Source of the DNA: Emiliania huxleyi CCMP1516
Lineage: Eukaryota > Haptophyta > Isochrysidales > Noelaerhabdaceae
Reading direction: 5' to 3'
Length of the DNA stretch: 21,965 bases
Assembly (NCBI RefSeq): GCF_000372725.1
Contig: NW_005197206.1
Span: 1-21,965 of the forward strand
Each line of letters opens with the position of its first letter. Within the stretch, counting starts at the first letter, position 1. Shown here piece after piece: positions 1 through 8,219 of this stretch. The notes under the pieces are model-generated. The model was not told the origin of the DNA. It worked only from the letters and a program-made list of their open reading frames with translations, and did no database searches. A program made the translations under genes and the position numbers.

Positions 1-266
1 TCGAACAGCGTCTGCATGCCAAGGCAGATGCCGAGGAAGGGCCGGCCGGCGCGGATGTACGCGCGCAGCGGCTCCACCAGCTGTTTTCGCTCGAGCATCG
101 CCATGCAAGAGCCAAACGCGCCCACTCCCGGGAAGAAGAGAATCGCGGCCGACGCGACGGCCTCTGGCTTGTCCGTCTGCTCGACATCGCAGCCGAGAGC
201 GACGAGCGCGTTGTAGAGCGACTTCACGTTGCCGGCGCCGTAGTCGAGCAGGGTGACGCGCGTCAT
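1..266 (-). CDS. Imidazole glycerol phosphate synthase, HisH-type glutamine amidotransferase (N-terminal part)
   Basis: The minus strand from ATG at 266 encodes 88 residues of a class I glutamine amidotransferase before the window ends. Visible motifs are TLLDYGAGNVKSLYNAL (residues 5-21), FFPGVGAFGSCM (44-55) and FLGICLGMQ (77-85), where Cys81 is the nucleophile that releases ammonia from glutamine. These match HisH or the amidotransferase half of the plant/fungal HisHF fusion, which makes IGP and AICAR in histidine synthesis. Whether the cyclase half follows lies outside the window. The frame stays open upstream of the ATG (SILFFEGYAEVGPG...), and a pyrimidine-rich tract ending in AAG near 308 could be a 3' splice site. 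The gene may therefore have an upstream exon, for example encoding a plastid targeting peptide. Confidence 0.9.
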   Translation of the reverse strand, partial: MTRVTLLDYGAGNVKSLYNALVALGCDVEQTDKPEAVASAAILFFPGVGAFGSCMAMLERKQLVEPLRAYIRAGRPFLGICLGMQTLF

Positions 267-329
267 GGTGGAGTTGCGGTCGCCGGGCCCGACCTCGGCG
301 TAACCTTCAAAGAAAAGAATTGAGGACGG

Positions 330-715
330 GCCTCTGTCAGTGTGCCGCCCCGGATGTCCGTTGTATTTATTTATTTATTTAGTGTGCCGCCCCGATAGCG
401 ATAGTGAGAGACTGCCAGTGAGAAGCCGGAGGAAGGTCGCTAGTCGAGAGAGATCGCCAGTGGAATAGGGAGTCCACTGTGCTGCGAGCCTGTCGCTGTC
501 CCTTGTCAGGAGCAGGAGGACTAGGAGAGCGCAACCAGTAGGAGGCCCGCGCCTGCCCCCGTGCCGCCGGGTGCAACTTTGTCCTATACGAGAGGGGAAT
601 CCCGGGACCCTGTCGTGTGGGTAAACCCTGCCCAGCCCCCCTATCCGTGTCGCGATGCGCTCCCCACTCCCGTGGCCCCTGTCCCTGATCGTCCTTCCAA
701 GATCCTGTTGTTTGT
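330..715. repeat. Dispersed repeat A, copy 1
   Basis: This stretch matches 15953-16142 in the same orientation. Shared blocks include GAGAGACTGCCAG, GGTCGCTAG, GGGAGTCCAC, TCCCTTGTCAGGAGCAGGAG and CCTGTCCCTGATCGTCCTTC (the last with small changes). This copy carries about 130 bp (roughly 532-668) that the second copy lacks, and a (TTTA)n tract at 363-380. No coding potential is convincing. The element type is unknown; the two copies suggest an interspersed element or part of one. Confidence 0.75.
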
Positions 716-1367
716 GTGTCTGTTTTATTTATTTTATTTATTTAAGCGCTGGGTTGTCTGTTTTTCTTAAAACATGTGTGGTGGCGGCGTGCCGTCCTCC
801 CATCCCTCCCTTGCGCCTTGGGTGGCACTTGGAGCACTTGGAGTGCAGTTATTTGCCGCACGCCCAGGACCGACCTCAGAAGCGCACCCAGCGGGCCGGA
901 CGATTGGGATCGGGTTACGGGCTAGAGAGCCCTAGCCCTGGGGGGTGCGCGGTCGCAGGGCCATAACACGGGTCTCCGAGGGTTGGCTCCGTGTACCAGG
1001 TTTCCCCTTAACTGCAGAACGCCCCCTCTACTCGGAGCTAGTGGACACGACACTAGCTAGTCGAGTGATACGAGAATACGTACCGCCCCCACGCGGGCCC
1101 ACGCAACTACTCGACGATAATACGAGAATACGGCTTGGTGGCCGGGTTTCTTTCTTTCTTTTTATCTGTTTTCTTTCTTTCTTTACATGAGACTCGATTT
1201 TCTAATCTCCCGGTCCTCTTCTTCTTCACTCTCTCTTCTCTCTTCACACAACGACCGGGCCTCGGAGCTCGGACCCGACACCAGGGATGTGCCAGGTTCG
1301 GCATCCTTGGCTTCCTCTCTTTTTCGTTTTCGACTGTACATGTAGGAAACTTCATAAGACAGCAGCG
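716..1367. other. Intergenic low-complexity region
   Basis: No gene could be supported here. It holds a (TTTA)n-like tract (724-745), a TTGTCTG-T-rich motif (755-770), one copy of repeat E (778-813), and a pair of GATACGAGAATACG-like direct repeats (about 1066-1080 and 1117-1131). Two pyrimidine tracts made of TTTC units lie at 1147-1190. Open frames across it are low in complexity and resemble no family I know. Confidence 0.5.
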
Positions 1368-2510
1368 TCAATCCATCTCTTCAATCTTGCTCATCCGTTG
1401 GATGGCGCGCTCTTGGAAGGCTTTGGCGCCGCCGAGAGCGCTCCACCGCGCAAAGCACGGGCCGCACCACAGGCCGACGAACCACGTCGCGAGGCGCTTG
1501 ACGAAGCTGAGCGAGGCGTACCCGCCGAGGAGGCGGAGCAGAGCGAGACAGGCCGCCGCCAGGGCATGCGGCAGGTGGCACCAGCTGACGAGGCAGGCGC
1601 TCATGGCCACGGGCGCGCCGAGCATCATGTCGGTGAAGAGCAATGTCGCCCCCTGCGGCGAGCCGCCGCCCACGATACCCACCATGGCGCCGGAGGCGCC
1701 GCCCGACGCGACGATCAGCTTGGCCAGGTGGAGCACCGACTTGTCCATGTCCTCCATCGAGCAGACGCCGCCGTTGACGAGGCAAAAGGCGGTATTCGAG
1801 AGCGCCGCGTTGAGCGCGTTGATGGCGTGGCCGTACATCTCCTTGCGCAGGACTGCCACGTCGAGCCGCAGGCGCTCCTGCCCGTAGAAGCTCGCCAGCC
1901 AGTCCGTGTGCGCCGCGCTGCTGCCCAGCACCTCGACGAAAGAGTCCCACTGGGGCAGCGTCGGGTGGGCCGTGGCGATGCGCTCGGGCGCACGCGTTGC
2001 TCTAGCGCGCACCAGCGAGAGCGGGATGAAGCTGCTGGACGTGCCGATGAGCACGTGCGGCGGTGCGAGGTCGTCGATCTGCTGGATTATGCGCTGCTTG
2101 AGGCCCAGCTCTTCCACCACCGACTCTTGCACGTAGTCGGCCGTGGCGACGCACTCGGCGAGGCTCCGCACGCACTTGACCCTGCGCCATCCGTCGGTGT
2201 CCGAGGCCGAGGCGACGCCACGCACCAGGATCTTGCTCCACGCCGACTGGAGGAAGGAGTAGAATTTGTCCTCGCTCGCTTGCGTGCGCACGTACGCCGT
2301 GACCGAGTATCCTTTCGCCAGGTAGACGGCGGCCCACCCCGAGCCGATGGTGCCCGTACCGACGATTGCGATGCGCGATACGTCCCCGGGGTGCACGCGG
2401 CCCTGCACTCTGGGGGCGGGCGGCGGCGATCGGGTCGAGCGGCCTTTGGATCGCATGTGTGTGTTCTCTGCCCGCCCAAAAGCGACAAGGCACCCGCAGC
2501 TCGCGCGCAT
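1368..2510 (-). CDS. 3-hydroxyacyl-CoA dehydrogenase / lambda-crystallin-like NAD-dependent oxidoreductase
   Basis: This is a single-exon gene of 380 residues. A Rossmann fold begins at residue 46 with RIAIVGTGTIGSGWA, whose GxGxxG (51-56) binds the NAD dinucleotide. The block DYVQESVVEELGLKQRII (125-142) and the sequence FIPLSLV (161-167) match the 3-hydroxyacyl-CoA dehydrogenase NAD-binding domain, especially the lambda-crystallin (L-gulonate 3-dehydrogenase) branch. AHPTLP (181-186) supplies the conserved catalytic-type His182. The helical C-terminal domain follows (LRKEMYGHAINALNAALS, 221-238). Family members oxidise or reduce a beta-hydroxy group with NAD(H); the substrate here cannot be told. 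Two oddities: a 45-residue N-terminal extension that may be a targeting peptide (an internal Met19 is an alternative start), and hydrophobic C-terminal stretches (about 297-330 and 340-356) that suggest membrane association. Repeat D begins about 10 bp upstream of the ATG. Confidence 0.85.
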   Translation of the reverse strand: MRASCGCLVAFGRAENTHMRSKGRSTRSPPPAPRVQGRVHPGDVSRIAIVGTGTIGSGWAAVYLAKGYSVTAYVRTQASEDKFYSFLQSAWSKILVRGVASASDTDGWRRVKCVRSLAECVATADYVQESVVEELGLKQRIIQQIDDLAPPHVLIGTSSSFIPLSLVRARATRAPERIATAHPTLPQWDSFVEVLGSSAAHTDWLASFYGQERLRLDVAVLRKEMYGHAINALNAALSNTAFCLVNGGVCSMEDMDKSVLHLAKLIVASGGASGAMVGIVGGGSPQGATLLFTDMMLGAPVAMSACLVSWCHLPHALAAACLALLRLLGGYASLSFVKRLATWFVGLWCGPCFARWSALGGAKAFQERAIQRMSKIEEMD

Positions 2511-2521
2511 CTCCCTCTTAA

Positions 2522-2745
2522 CCTCAGCGGAGCTGGGAATAGGACCGCCGCAAGCGGCGTGGCGTGCAGCGGTTGAGCATCCCTCCGGGGGCCCCTCTGC
2601 GCCGGGGAGGCGTTGTTGGAGGCTAGGACGCAGCGCCCGTCGCCTTTTTCAAACTCGGGGCCCACTCCGCTGGGCCGCCGCTGCGCTCCGACCCGAATTT
2701 GGAGAGGGCCATGAAATTTAAGGTGTTGCTGCGCAAAAGGGGCGG
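2522..2745. repeat. Dispersed repeat D, copy 1 (upstream of the dehydrogenase gene)
   Basis: This matches 14621-14905 in the same orientation. Shared blocks include AGCGGAGCTGGG, AGGACCGCCGCAAGCGGCGT, CATCCCTCCGGGGGCCCCTC, GCGCCGGGGAGGCGTTGTTG and GTGTTGCTGCGCAAAAGGGG. It starts about 10 bp upstream of the dehydrogenase start codon, so it overlaps that gene's 5' UTR or promoter. Between AGCTGGG and AGGACCGCC this copy has only AAT, whereas copy 2 carries a 57 bp insertion. Element class unknown. Confidence 0.85.
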
Positions 2746-3411
2746 GGCGCGGGCGCGCGCAGCCCGCCGAGAGCTCTTTTTGGAGACCAGACCTTTCGAT
2801 GGTTCATGCTTTCTATGTCTATCTATCTATCATGCTTCATGACACGACACGCGGTGGTGCCTGGTGGGAGCTGGTGGAGCTGTCAGCTGATCGATCCAAG
2901 CGGGTGGGGAGTGGGGGGCATGGCTGGGCATGCAGGTCCGCCAGTCGGCCCGGCCTCTGACGTGGTGCTGCCGCTGCATTCGCTGAAGAAGAGAGGTGCG
3001 ACTTGATTGGAGGCGCTGGAGGCGATGGCGCTAGCGAAGGGAGGTTGGGCCGGGCCGTGAGGGGCTGATGGCGCTGGCCAGCGCGGGGTGTGAGATGCCG
3101 TCGTCGTCGTATACTGCTGGCCCTCGCCCTCAGTTGCCAGGGCTGTGGGCTGCAGAATTGGCGTCTGTGGCGTCTACGCAGGCTCTGCAGCGTGATGGCT
3201 GGCGGGACTGCGAGGCCGGCGGCAGCGGAAGGAGAGGCTGGGCACGAGCCAGGAACAGGCTGGCCAGGTCCGCAGGTGGCTGCGCTCGGGCGAGGCGCGC
3301 GCGCACATGGCAGGCCGAGCAGGCTCGGCATATATGGTGAACCCCCGATGTCGCGATGGCGGCGCCCGCTTTTCCGCGATCATTTCGTCCGTCCAATCGA
3401 AGGAAGCGCCG
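2746..3411. other. Gene-free stretch
   Basis: I see no supported gene. There is a short CTAT microsatellite (2817-2831). Several overlapping frames on both strands are Arg/Pro/Ala/Ser-rich and of a kind GC-rich DNA gives by chance; none carries a recognisable motif. Confidence 0.45.
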
Positions 3412-4597
3412 GATCGTCGGATTTTCGCTATTTGGTCGTGTGGGTGTGTATTCCGGGATTAGTCAATGGTACCGCGTCGGCCGACGCGGGCGCCTTGCTA
3501 GGGTGCCCACAGGACCCAAAAAAAGAAAGGAAAAAAGAAATGGGGCACTCCCGATCGCAGCACTTCATGTTGGATAGTCGAGATATTGAGAGTGTGACTA
3601 GGAGGGTGGGACGCTGGGGATTCTCAAAGGTATACCCTTGGAATGGCCGGATCCAGCCTTAAAAGTACGAGATCGCGCGCGCTTCGCGCACAGCACCGCC
3701 TGTTCTCCACGGCTGTGTGACGACGCGTGCCGTGTGCCAGCAGAGTTGGGCGCGCGCGGCGCGACGGCGCCCGCGAGAGGGAAGGCGCGGGTGCAGCGGC
3801 TGCCGGCGGCCGTGCCGCCCGCCAGCCGGCGCAGCAGTGGCCAGCGCAGCGGCCGCCGGCGCAGCAGCCAGAGCAGCCGGTGCGCGCCTTGCGAGGCGAG
3901 TACTGCCGCCCGGCAGCCTTGAGGCGGCCGGGCGGCAGTACTCGTTCGAACTCTGCGAGCCGTGCGCGCGCCGAGGCGCCCGCGGCGCGCGCCCGCCCGG
4001 CTGCCAGTAGGAGGCGGCGCAATATGGCCTATAGTACAGCCCTTGAGGAGGAGGAAGAGGCTGGCTGGCAGTGCTGTATGCCGCCGTGGGGCAGTTTTTG
4101 GGTGCTGTCACGGGCCCAGGGGGCTGCAGAAGGCGTCCGCAGTCAGCAGCCGGGACAACCCGCCCCCCCAGCCGAGGCCGGTCGAAGCCCACTTGACCAC
4201 AGCCATGAGGAGTCCTCTTGGTGCTCCTGGCGGCCGTTGGAATGGCGAGCGCGCGCCGAGGGGGGGGGGGGGGGTCTTGCTTGCTCCACACCGAGCGCCA
4301 TCGGTCCGGACCGGCGTGGTCACCGAGGGGTGGCCTGCACAAGGTCTGAGCCGCGGGCGCTCGGCGCCAAGTGCAGTGTCACGCTCGTGCTCGCGCGTGA
4401 CAAACCGGGGAACCCTCGTTTCCTAGTCACTCGGTCCCCCAACGGAAGAGGCCTCGCTCCTATTGGAACACTCCAACATCAGATTTGCCTCGTGCGTCCC
4501 TTTTTGAGTCGGAAAGCTATTTTCTTTTGGGTCCTGTGGGCACCCTAGCCTTGCGGGCAGAGCCCTTAGCCACCCTTTGCCTTGCGCGGTCAAGGGC
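3412..4597. repeat. Dispersed repeat B, copy 1, interrupted by TE1
   Basis: Two arms, 3412-3498 and 4555-4597, flank TE1. Together they match the continuous sequence 15622-15745. The left arm shares CGGATTTT, GCTATTTG, GTCAATGGTACCGCGTC and GACGCGGGCGCCTTGC; the right arm shares GCAGAGCCCTTAG and TTGCGCGGTCAA. The repeat therefore existed before TE1 jumped into it. Confidence 0.85.
3499..4547 (+). mobile_element. Non-autonomous DNA transposon TE1 (1,049 bp), 7-bp target duplication
   Basis: The ends are inverted repeats of about 23 bp beginning TAGGGTGCCCACAGGACCC. They are flanked by the 7-bp direct duplication GCCTTGC (3492-3498 and 4548-4554). The paralogous repeat at 15694-15700 carries a single GCCTTGC at the same place, which marks the insertion point exactly. 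TE2 at 7146-8180 is a full-length relative in the opposite orientation. Inside lies a perfect 17-bp hairpin (3897-3913 with 3928-3944). No transposase is recognisable; the open frame at 3727-4548 runs into the terminal repeat and is frameshifted relative to TE2 over its first part. The TAGGG terminus resembles hAT-type ends, but hAT elements usually duplicate 8 bp, so the superfamily is unassigned. Confidence 0.92.
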
Positions 4598-4878
4598 CCG
4601 CCCAAAAGCGATGCCGCAAAAAATGTATGTCTAATGGGGTCCCCCACCCAGGCCGACCCCTGTTTAGACCCAGTTTGTCGAAACAGGACTAATCTGGTTC
4701 GTGTTCAGCCGTGGTCTAATTGGTCTAAACATGGTCTAAACTGGTTCGCCGTGCACCCTCCTCCTTTCCTATCCACTCACTTCCTTCGCGTCGTAGTACT
4801 GTGCGCCCCGTGGCCCCGTCCACTTCCATCCAGCCTGTAGCCTTCTTGACCCGCGTGTGGTGGCTGGTGCTAGTAAGC

Positions 4879-4903
4879 AAGGGCGTAGACTGTCTACGCC
4901 CTT
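4879..4903. other. Short palindrome (11-bp stem)
   Basis: AAGGGCGTAGA and TCTACGCCCTT form a perfect inverted repeat around a 3-base loop. It lies about 15 bp before repeat C. It could be a hairpin at an element end or an RNA structure; nothing else decides. Confidence 0.6.
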
Positions 4904-4917
4904 TAGTGCTACAGTAG

Positions 4918-5205
4918 CCGTCGCCCACCCCCTTGGGCGTCTGCCTCTTCCTATCTCTTTTCTCGCAGTCTCTCGCCGATTCTCGCTGCAACCTTCATGC
5001 CACCTCGCGGTCGTCCCACTCTCTTCGTTCTCTTTCTTTTCGCTTCTTCCTCTGTCGCGTCGCTCTCCTCTGTCTCGTTCTGCGACGGCGCCGCCGCCTG
5101 CCGATCCCTTGCTCTCGCTGCTTCTCTCGCCTTTCGTCGCAGCTCTGCCCTCCTCGCGGCATATTTTGGCCCCTCGAGTTTATCGAGCTCTCCTCGCGCA
5201 AGGAC
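4918..5205 (-). repeat. Repeat C, copy 1, with a minus-strand AT-hook-like reading frame
   Basis: This is about 85-90% identical by eye to 6798-7078, in the same orientation. The minus-strand frame stays open in both copies and reads as a charged helical segment: LEGPKYAARRAELRRKAREA, then an acidic stretch, then RVGRPRGGMK, whose GRPRG core is like an AT-hook DNA-binding motif, then AARIGERLRE. The only gap between the copies is one codon, and several differences in this frame are conservative (K/R, N/D). The plus-strand frame is open too, with about as many changes, so the coding strand is not proven. It may be a fragment of a transposon-encoded protein. Confidence 0.6.
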
Positions 5206-5250
5206 GAAAAAGAAAGAAAACAGACAACTCAAGGGAGGAATGGGAGGACG
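5206..5250 (-). repeat. Repeat E copy (TTTC-tailed motif)
   Basis: Read on the minus strand, this has CGTCCTCCCATTCCTCCCTT followed by GAGTTGTCTGTTTTC and TTTC units. The same core recurs at 778-813, 6701-6762, 14635-14692 and, diverged, at 15754-15790, 15907-15950 and 16160-16212. Confidence 0.7.
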
Positions 5251-5325
5251 ACTCTTCTGACACCTTCGCTGCAATTCTTTATCCAACCATTCATGTCTCT
5301 TCATGTCGGCGCTCAGCTTGCGCCA

Positions 5326-5492
5326 CATTCACTACGGTCTACGGCTCGCTGGCGGAGGTCGAGCGGGACCGCTTGGCGAAGCTCGAGGCGGAGACCAAGC
5401 AGAAGCTGGAGAGCCTGCGCGCTGCAACCAAGGGTGGCGCGCCGGCCGCGAGCGCGCCGGCGGCGCCCGAGCCCGAGTTAATAAATAAATAA
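5326..5492 (+). CDS. Possible terminal exon of an unrecognised small coiled-coil protein
   Basis: One frame gives a natural-looking protein end: TVYGSLAEVERDRLAKLEAE, then TKQKLESLRAATKGG, an Ala/Pro tail and a stop at 5490-5492 inside TTAATAAATAAATAAA, which could also serve as a polyadenylation signal. The frame has no convincing start of its own, so an upstream exon is needed. A Tyr-Gly followed by a charged helix is loosely reminiscent of ATP synthase subunit e, but this is too weak to name. An ATG at 5303 begins a 17-base match (ATGTCGGCGCTCAGCTT) to the NDUFS4 start, but it is in another frame. Confidence 0.35.
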
Positions 5493-5573
5493 AGACAACG
5501 GACACCCCCCAAGCTAGGGCTGGGTCGAGGACAGAAAATAGCGAAATTTCTTTTCCCACATACATCTGTGGTT

Positions 5574-6319
5574 ATGTCGGCGCTCAGCTTCCGGCGTTTG
5601 GGCGCCGCGTGGCGCGCCGCCCCCGCTGTTGCGGCCAGCAGCAGACTTCTGTGCACCGACGCGCTCACCACGCCGGCGGAATCCGGAAAGGCGGTCGGCT
5701 CCGTCGAGCGCAAGCCGCAGCTCGACTCTCGCGCGGTGAGCGCCTTCACCGGCACGCCAAAGGAGTTGCTGGACAAGCGGGTGGTCACGATTTACCAGCC
5801 CGCGCCTGGCGTGCAGAACGCCTCCAAGGGCTGCTGGAAGATCTCTTGGGACGACGAGAACACGCAGCGGTGGTCCAACCCGCTCATGGGATGGACGTCG
5901 ACGCGCGACCCGTTCTCAAACACGCCGATGACGCTCGAGTTCCACAGCGCCGAGGACGCGATCCGGTTCGTTCAGAATAACGGTACCGCGCGCCCCCTCC
6001 CCTCCCACCCCCCCTCCCCTTCTCCCACTACCGCCGTGGCGCTGGGGCGTGCACGCGCGGCGCCCCAGAGAACACTCAGACGAGCCGCGTGGCGGTGGGG
6101 CAAGTGAGCCCGCCCTCCCGACTCCCCCCACAAGGCTGGAAGTACGAGGTGCAGGAGCCGGTCAGCCAGAACCTCGCGCTTGTGAGCAAGGGCCCCAGGT
6201 CGTACGCCAACAACTTTACGTGGAAGGTCTGTCCCCTGCGCCCACACACCAACACCCTCCCTACCCCGCTACACCCCTCCCCCCTTCCCGCAAGACGCAC
6301 ACGCACACGCACACGCACA

Positions 6320-6371
<52 letters not shown>

Positions 6372-6549
6372 CCACCACACACCAACACCGTCGCGGCCGC
6401 AGTACCAACTCCTTCTCTTTTGAGCGCTTCCTCCCTCCGCGCGCTCTTGCGAACAGGGCCCAAAGACGCGCCAGTCGCAGTGTGGCGCCGGCAACATGCA
6501 GTCCTTCCCGGAGCTGTACGAGCCGCCGCCGCCGCCGCCCAAGAAGTGA
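5574..6549 (+). CDS. NDUFS4: NADH dehydrogenase [ubiquinone] iron-sulfur protein 4, mitochondrial (complex I accessory subunit)
   Basis: Three exons (5574-5982, 6135-6226, 6457-6549) join to 197 residues. Both introns are GT-AG. Residues 1-30 (MSALSFRRLGAAWRAAPAVA...) form a basic, Ala-rich presequence for mitochondrial import. The ETC complex I conserved domain follows: VVTIYQPAP (70-78), GCWKISWDDENTQRWSNPLM (86-105), GWTSTRDPFSN (106-116), the EDAIRFVQNNG/WKYEV junction across intron 1, and SYANNFTWKG across intron 2. NDUFS4 is an accessory subunit on the peripheral arm of complex I, needed for assembly and stability; despite its name it binds no cluster. The C-terminus is longer than in animals and ends in PELYEPPPPPPKK. 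The gene sits between two repeat C copies and two inverted transposon copies, and intron 2 carries a large microsatellite. Confidence 0.95.
6295..6372. repeat. CA/CGCA microsatellite in NDUFS4 intron 2
   Basis: ACGCAC units pass into about a dozen GCAC tetramers. The tract lies wholly inside intron 2 (6227-6456), so length changes should not affect the protein, though they could affect splicing. Confidence 0.9.
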
Positions 6550-6700
6550 TGAGGTGGCTCGTGTCACCGTGGCCCTCGCAACCACGGCGCCGCCCTTCTC
6601 AACGGTTGATTGTTTTCTTTTTCTCAAGAACAAGCAAGACAACAACACACGACAACAGGGCTCCAGGCCCCAAATGAGGTGTAATATAATGATGATTGAA

Positions 6701-6762
6701 AAAGAAAAGAAAGAAAACAGACAACACAAGGGAGGGATGGGAGGACGGCACGCCGCCACCAC
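6701..6762 (-). repeat. Repeat E copy (TTTC-tailed motif)
   Basis: On the minus strand this reads GGTGGCGGCGTGCCGTCCTC, then CCATCCCTCCCTTGTGTTG, TCTGTTTTC and TTTC units. It is one of the fullest copies of the family and lies just downstream of NDUFS4. Confidence 0.75.
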
Positions 6763-6797
6763 ACAGGGATTTTAAGGAGAGGTGTGTGGTGCGCTAT

Positions 6798-7078
6798 CCG
6801 TCGCCCACCCTAGGGAGTCTGCCTCTTCCTATCTCTCTTCGCAGTCTCTCGCCGATTCTCGCTGCAACCTTCATGCCACCTCGCGGTCGTCCCACCCTCG
6901 TCGTTCTCTCCCTTGTCACTTCCTCCTCTGTCGCGTCGTTCTCTTCTGCCTCGTCCTGCGACGCCGCCGCCTGCCGGTCCCTTGTTCTCGCGGCTTCTTT
7001 CGCCTTTCGGCGCAACTCCGTCCTCCTCGCGGCGTATCCTGGCCCCTCGAGTCTATCGAGCTCCCCTCGCGCAAGGAC
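6798..7078 (-). repeat. Repeat C, copy 2, with a minus-strand AT-hook-like reading frame
   Basis: This is the partner of 4918-5205. The minus frame keeps LEGPGYAARRTELRRKAKEA, an acidic segment (EAEENDATEEE) and RVGRPRGGMK. Upstream on the minus strand the sequence runs on to the TE2 insertion at 7138 and, once TE2 and the hAT-like element are subtracted, to the open frame ending near 9440. Repeat C may therefore be the downstream part of a larger minus-strand gene or element. Confidence 0.6.
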
Positions 7079-7145
7079 CACATTTCTGACTCCCACTCCG
7101 ATCATTTGCCTACCTACAGGTCATGTTGTTGCTCAGGTCCACTCT

Positions 7146-8180
7146 TAGGGTGCCCACAGGACCCAAAAGAAAATAGCTTTCCGGCTCAAAAAGGGACGCA
7201 CGAGGCAAATCTGATGTTGGAATGTTCCAATAGGAGCGAAGCCTCTTCCGTTGGGGGACCGAGTACATAGGAAACGAGGGTTCCCCGGTTTGTCACGCGC
7301 GAGCACGAGCGTGACACTGCACTTGGCGCCGAGCGCCCGCGGCACAGACCTTGTGCAAGCCGACCCTCGGTGCAAGCACCGGTCCGGACCGATGGCGCTC
7401 GGTGTGGAGCAAGCAAGACCCCCCCCCCCCATCGGCGCGCGCTCGCCATTCCAACGGGCGCCAGGAGCACCAAGAGGACTCCTCATGGCTGCTTGCAAGT
7501 GGGCTTCGACCGGCCTCGGCTGGGGGGGCGGGTTGTCCCGGCTGCGGACGCGTTCTGCAGCCCGCTGGGCCCGTGACAGCACCCCAAAACTGCCCCTCGG
7601 CGGCATACAGCACTGCCAGCCAGCCTCTTCCTCCTCCTCAAGGGCTGTACTATAGGCCATATTGCGCCGCCACCTACTGGCAGCCGGGCGGGCGCGCGCC
7701 GCGGGCGCCCGGCGCGCGCACGGCTCGCAAAGTTCGAACGAGTACTGCCGCCCGGCCGCCTCAAGGCTGCCGGGCGGCAGTACTCGCCTCGCAATGCGCG
7801 CACCGGCTGCTCTGGCTGCTGCGCCGGCGGCCGCTGCGCTGGCCGCTGCTGCGCCGGCTGGCGGGCGGCACGGCCGCCGGCGGCCGCTGCACCCGCGCCT
7901 TCCCTCGCGGGCGCCGTCGCGCCGCGCGCGCCCAACTCTGCTGGTACACGGCACGCGCGCGTCACACAGCCGCGGAGAACAGGCGGTGCTGTGCGCGAAG
8001 CGCGCGCGATCTCGTACTCTTAAGGCTGGATCCGGCCATTCCAAGGGTATACCTTTGAGAATCCCCAGCGTCCCACCCTCCTAGTCACACTCTCAATATC
8101 TCGACTCTCCAACACGAAGTGCTGCGATCGGGAGTGCCCCATTTCTTTTTTTTTCTTTTTTGGGTCCTGTGGGCACCCTA
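7146..8180 (-). mobile_element. Non-autonomous DNA transposon TE2 (1,035 bp), inverted copy of TE1
   Basis: Its terminal inverted repeats begin TAGGGTGCCCACAGGACCC, as in TE1, and it is flanked by a different 7-bp duplication, CCACTCT (7139-7145 and 8181-8187). The interior matches TE1 in reverse along its whole length, with small indels, including the 17-bp hairpin (7739-7755 with 7770-7786). A 299-codon minus frame (7145-8044) spans most of it, but it is Arg/Ala/Pro-rich, begins near one terminus, ends by reading through the other terminal repeat, and is broken in TE1. I do not call it a gene. The target site differs from that of TE1, so the two are separate insertions rather than one segmental duplication. 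Confidence 0.92.
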
Positions 8181-8219
8181 CCACTCTCTCTTCGAACACT
8201 CGTGCCTCTACGGATGATG

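Noticed and set aside
1147..1190. TTTC tracts as a further repeat E copy
   Set aside because: The CCATCCCTCCC core is missing, so these are plain pyrimidine tracts.
1287..2576. 429-codon plus-strand frame opposite the dehydrogenase
   Set aside because: It is the antisense shadow of the GC-rich dehydrogenase gene, His/Arg/Ala-rich and without motifs.
2837..3331. 164-codon minus-strand frame and overlapping plus-strand frames (3068-3662)
   Set aside because: All are low-complexity and overlap on both strands; none shows a domain or splice-supported extension.
3941..3956. tRNA T-loop-like GTTCGAAC in TE1 (and 7731-7740 in TE2)
   Set aside because: No matching acceptor, D or anticodon arms; the motif is a palindrome next to the element's hairpin.
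7145..8044. Minus-strand 299-codon open frame in TE2, with a related 273-codon frame in TE1 (3727-4548)
   Set aside because: Both read through the terminal inverted repeat, are Arg/Ala/Pro-rich, contain the hairpin, and are in different frames relative to each other over the first half. No transposase motif is present.
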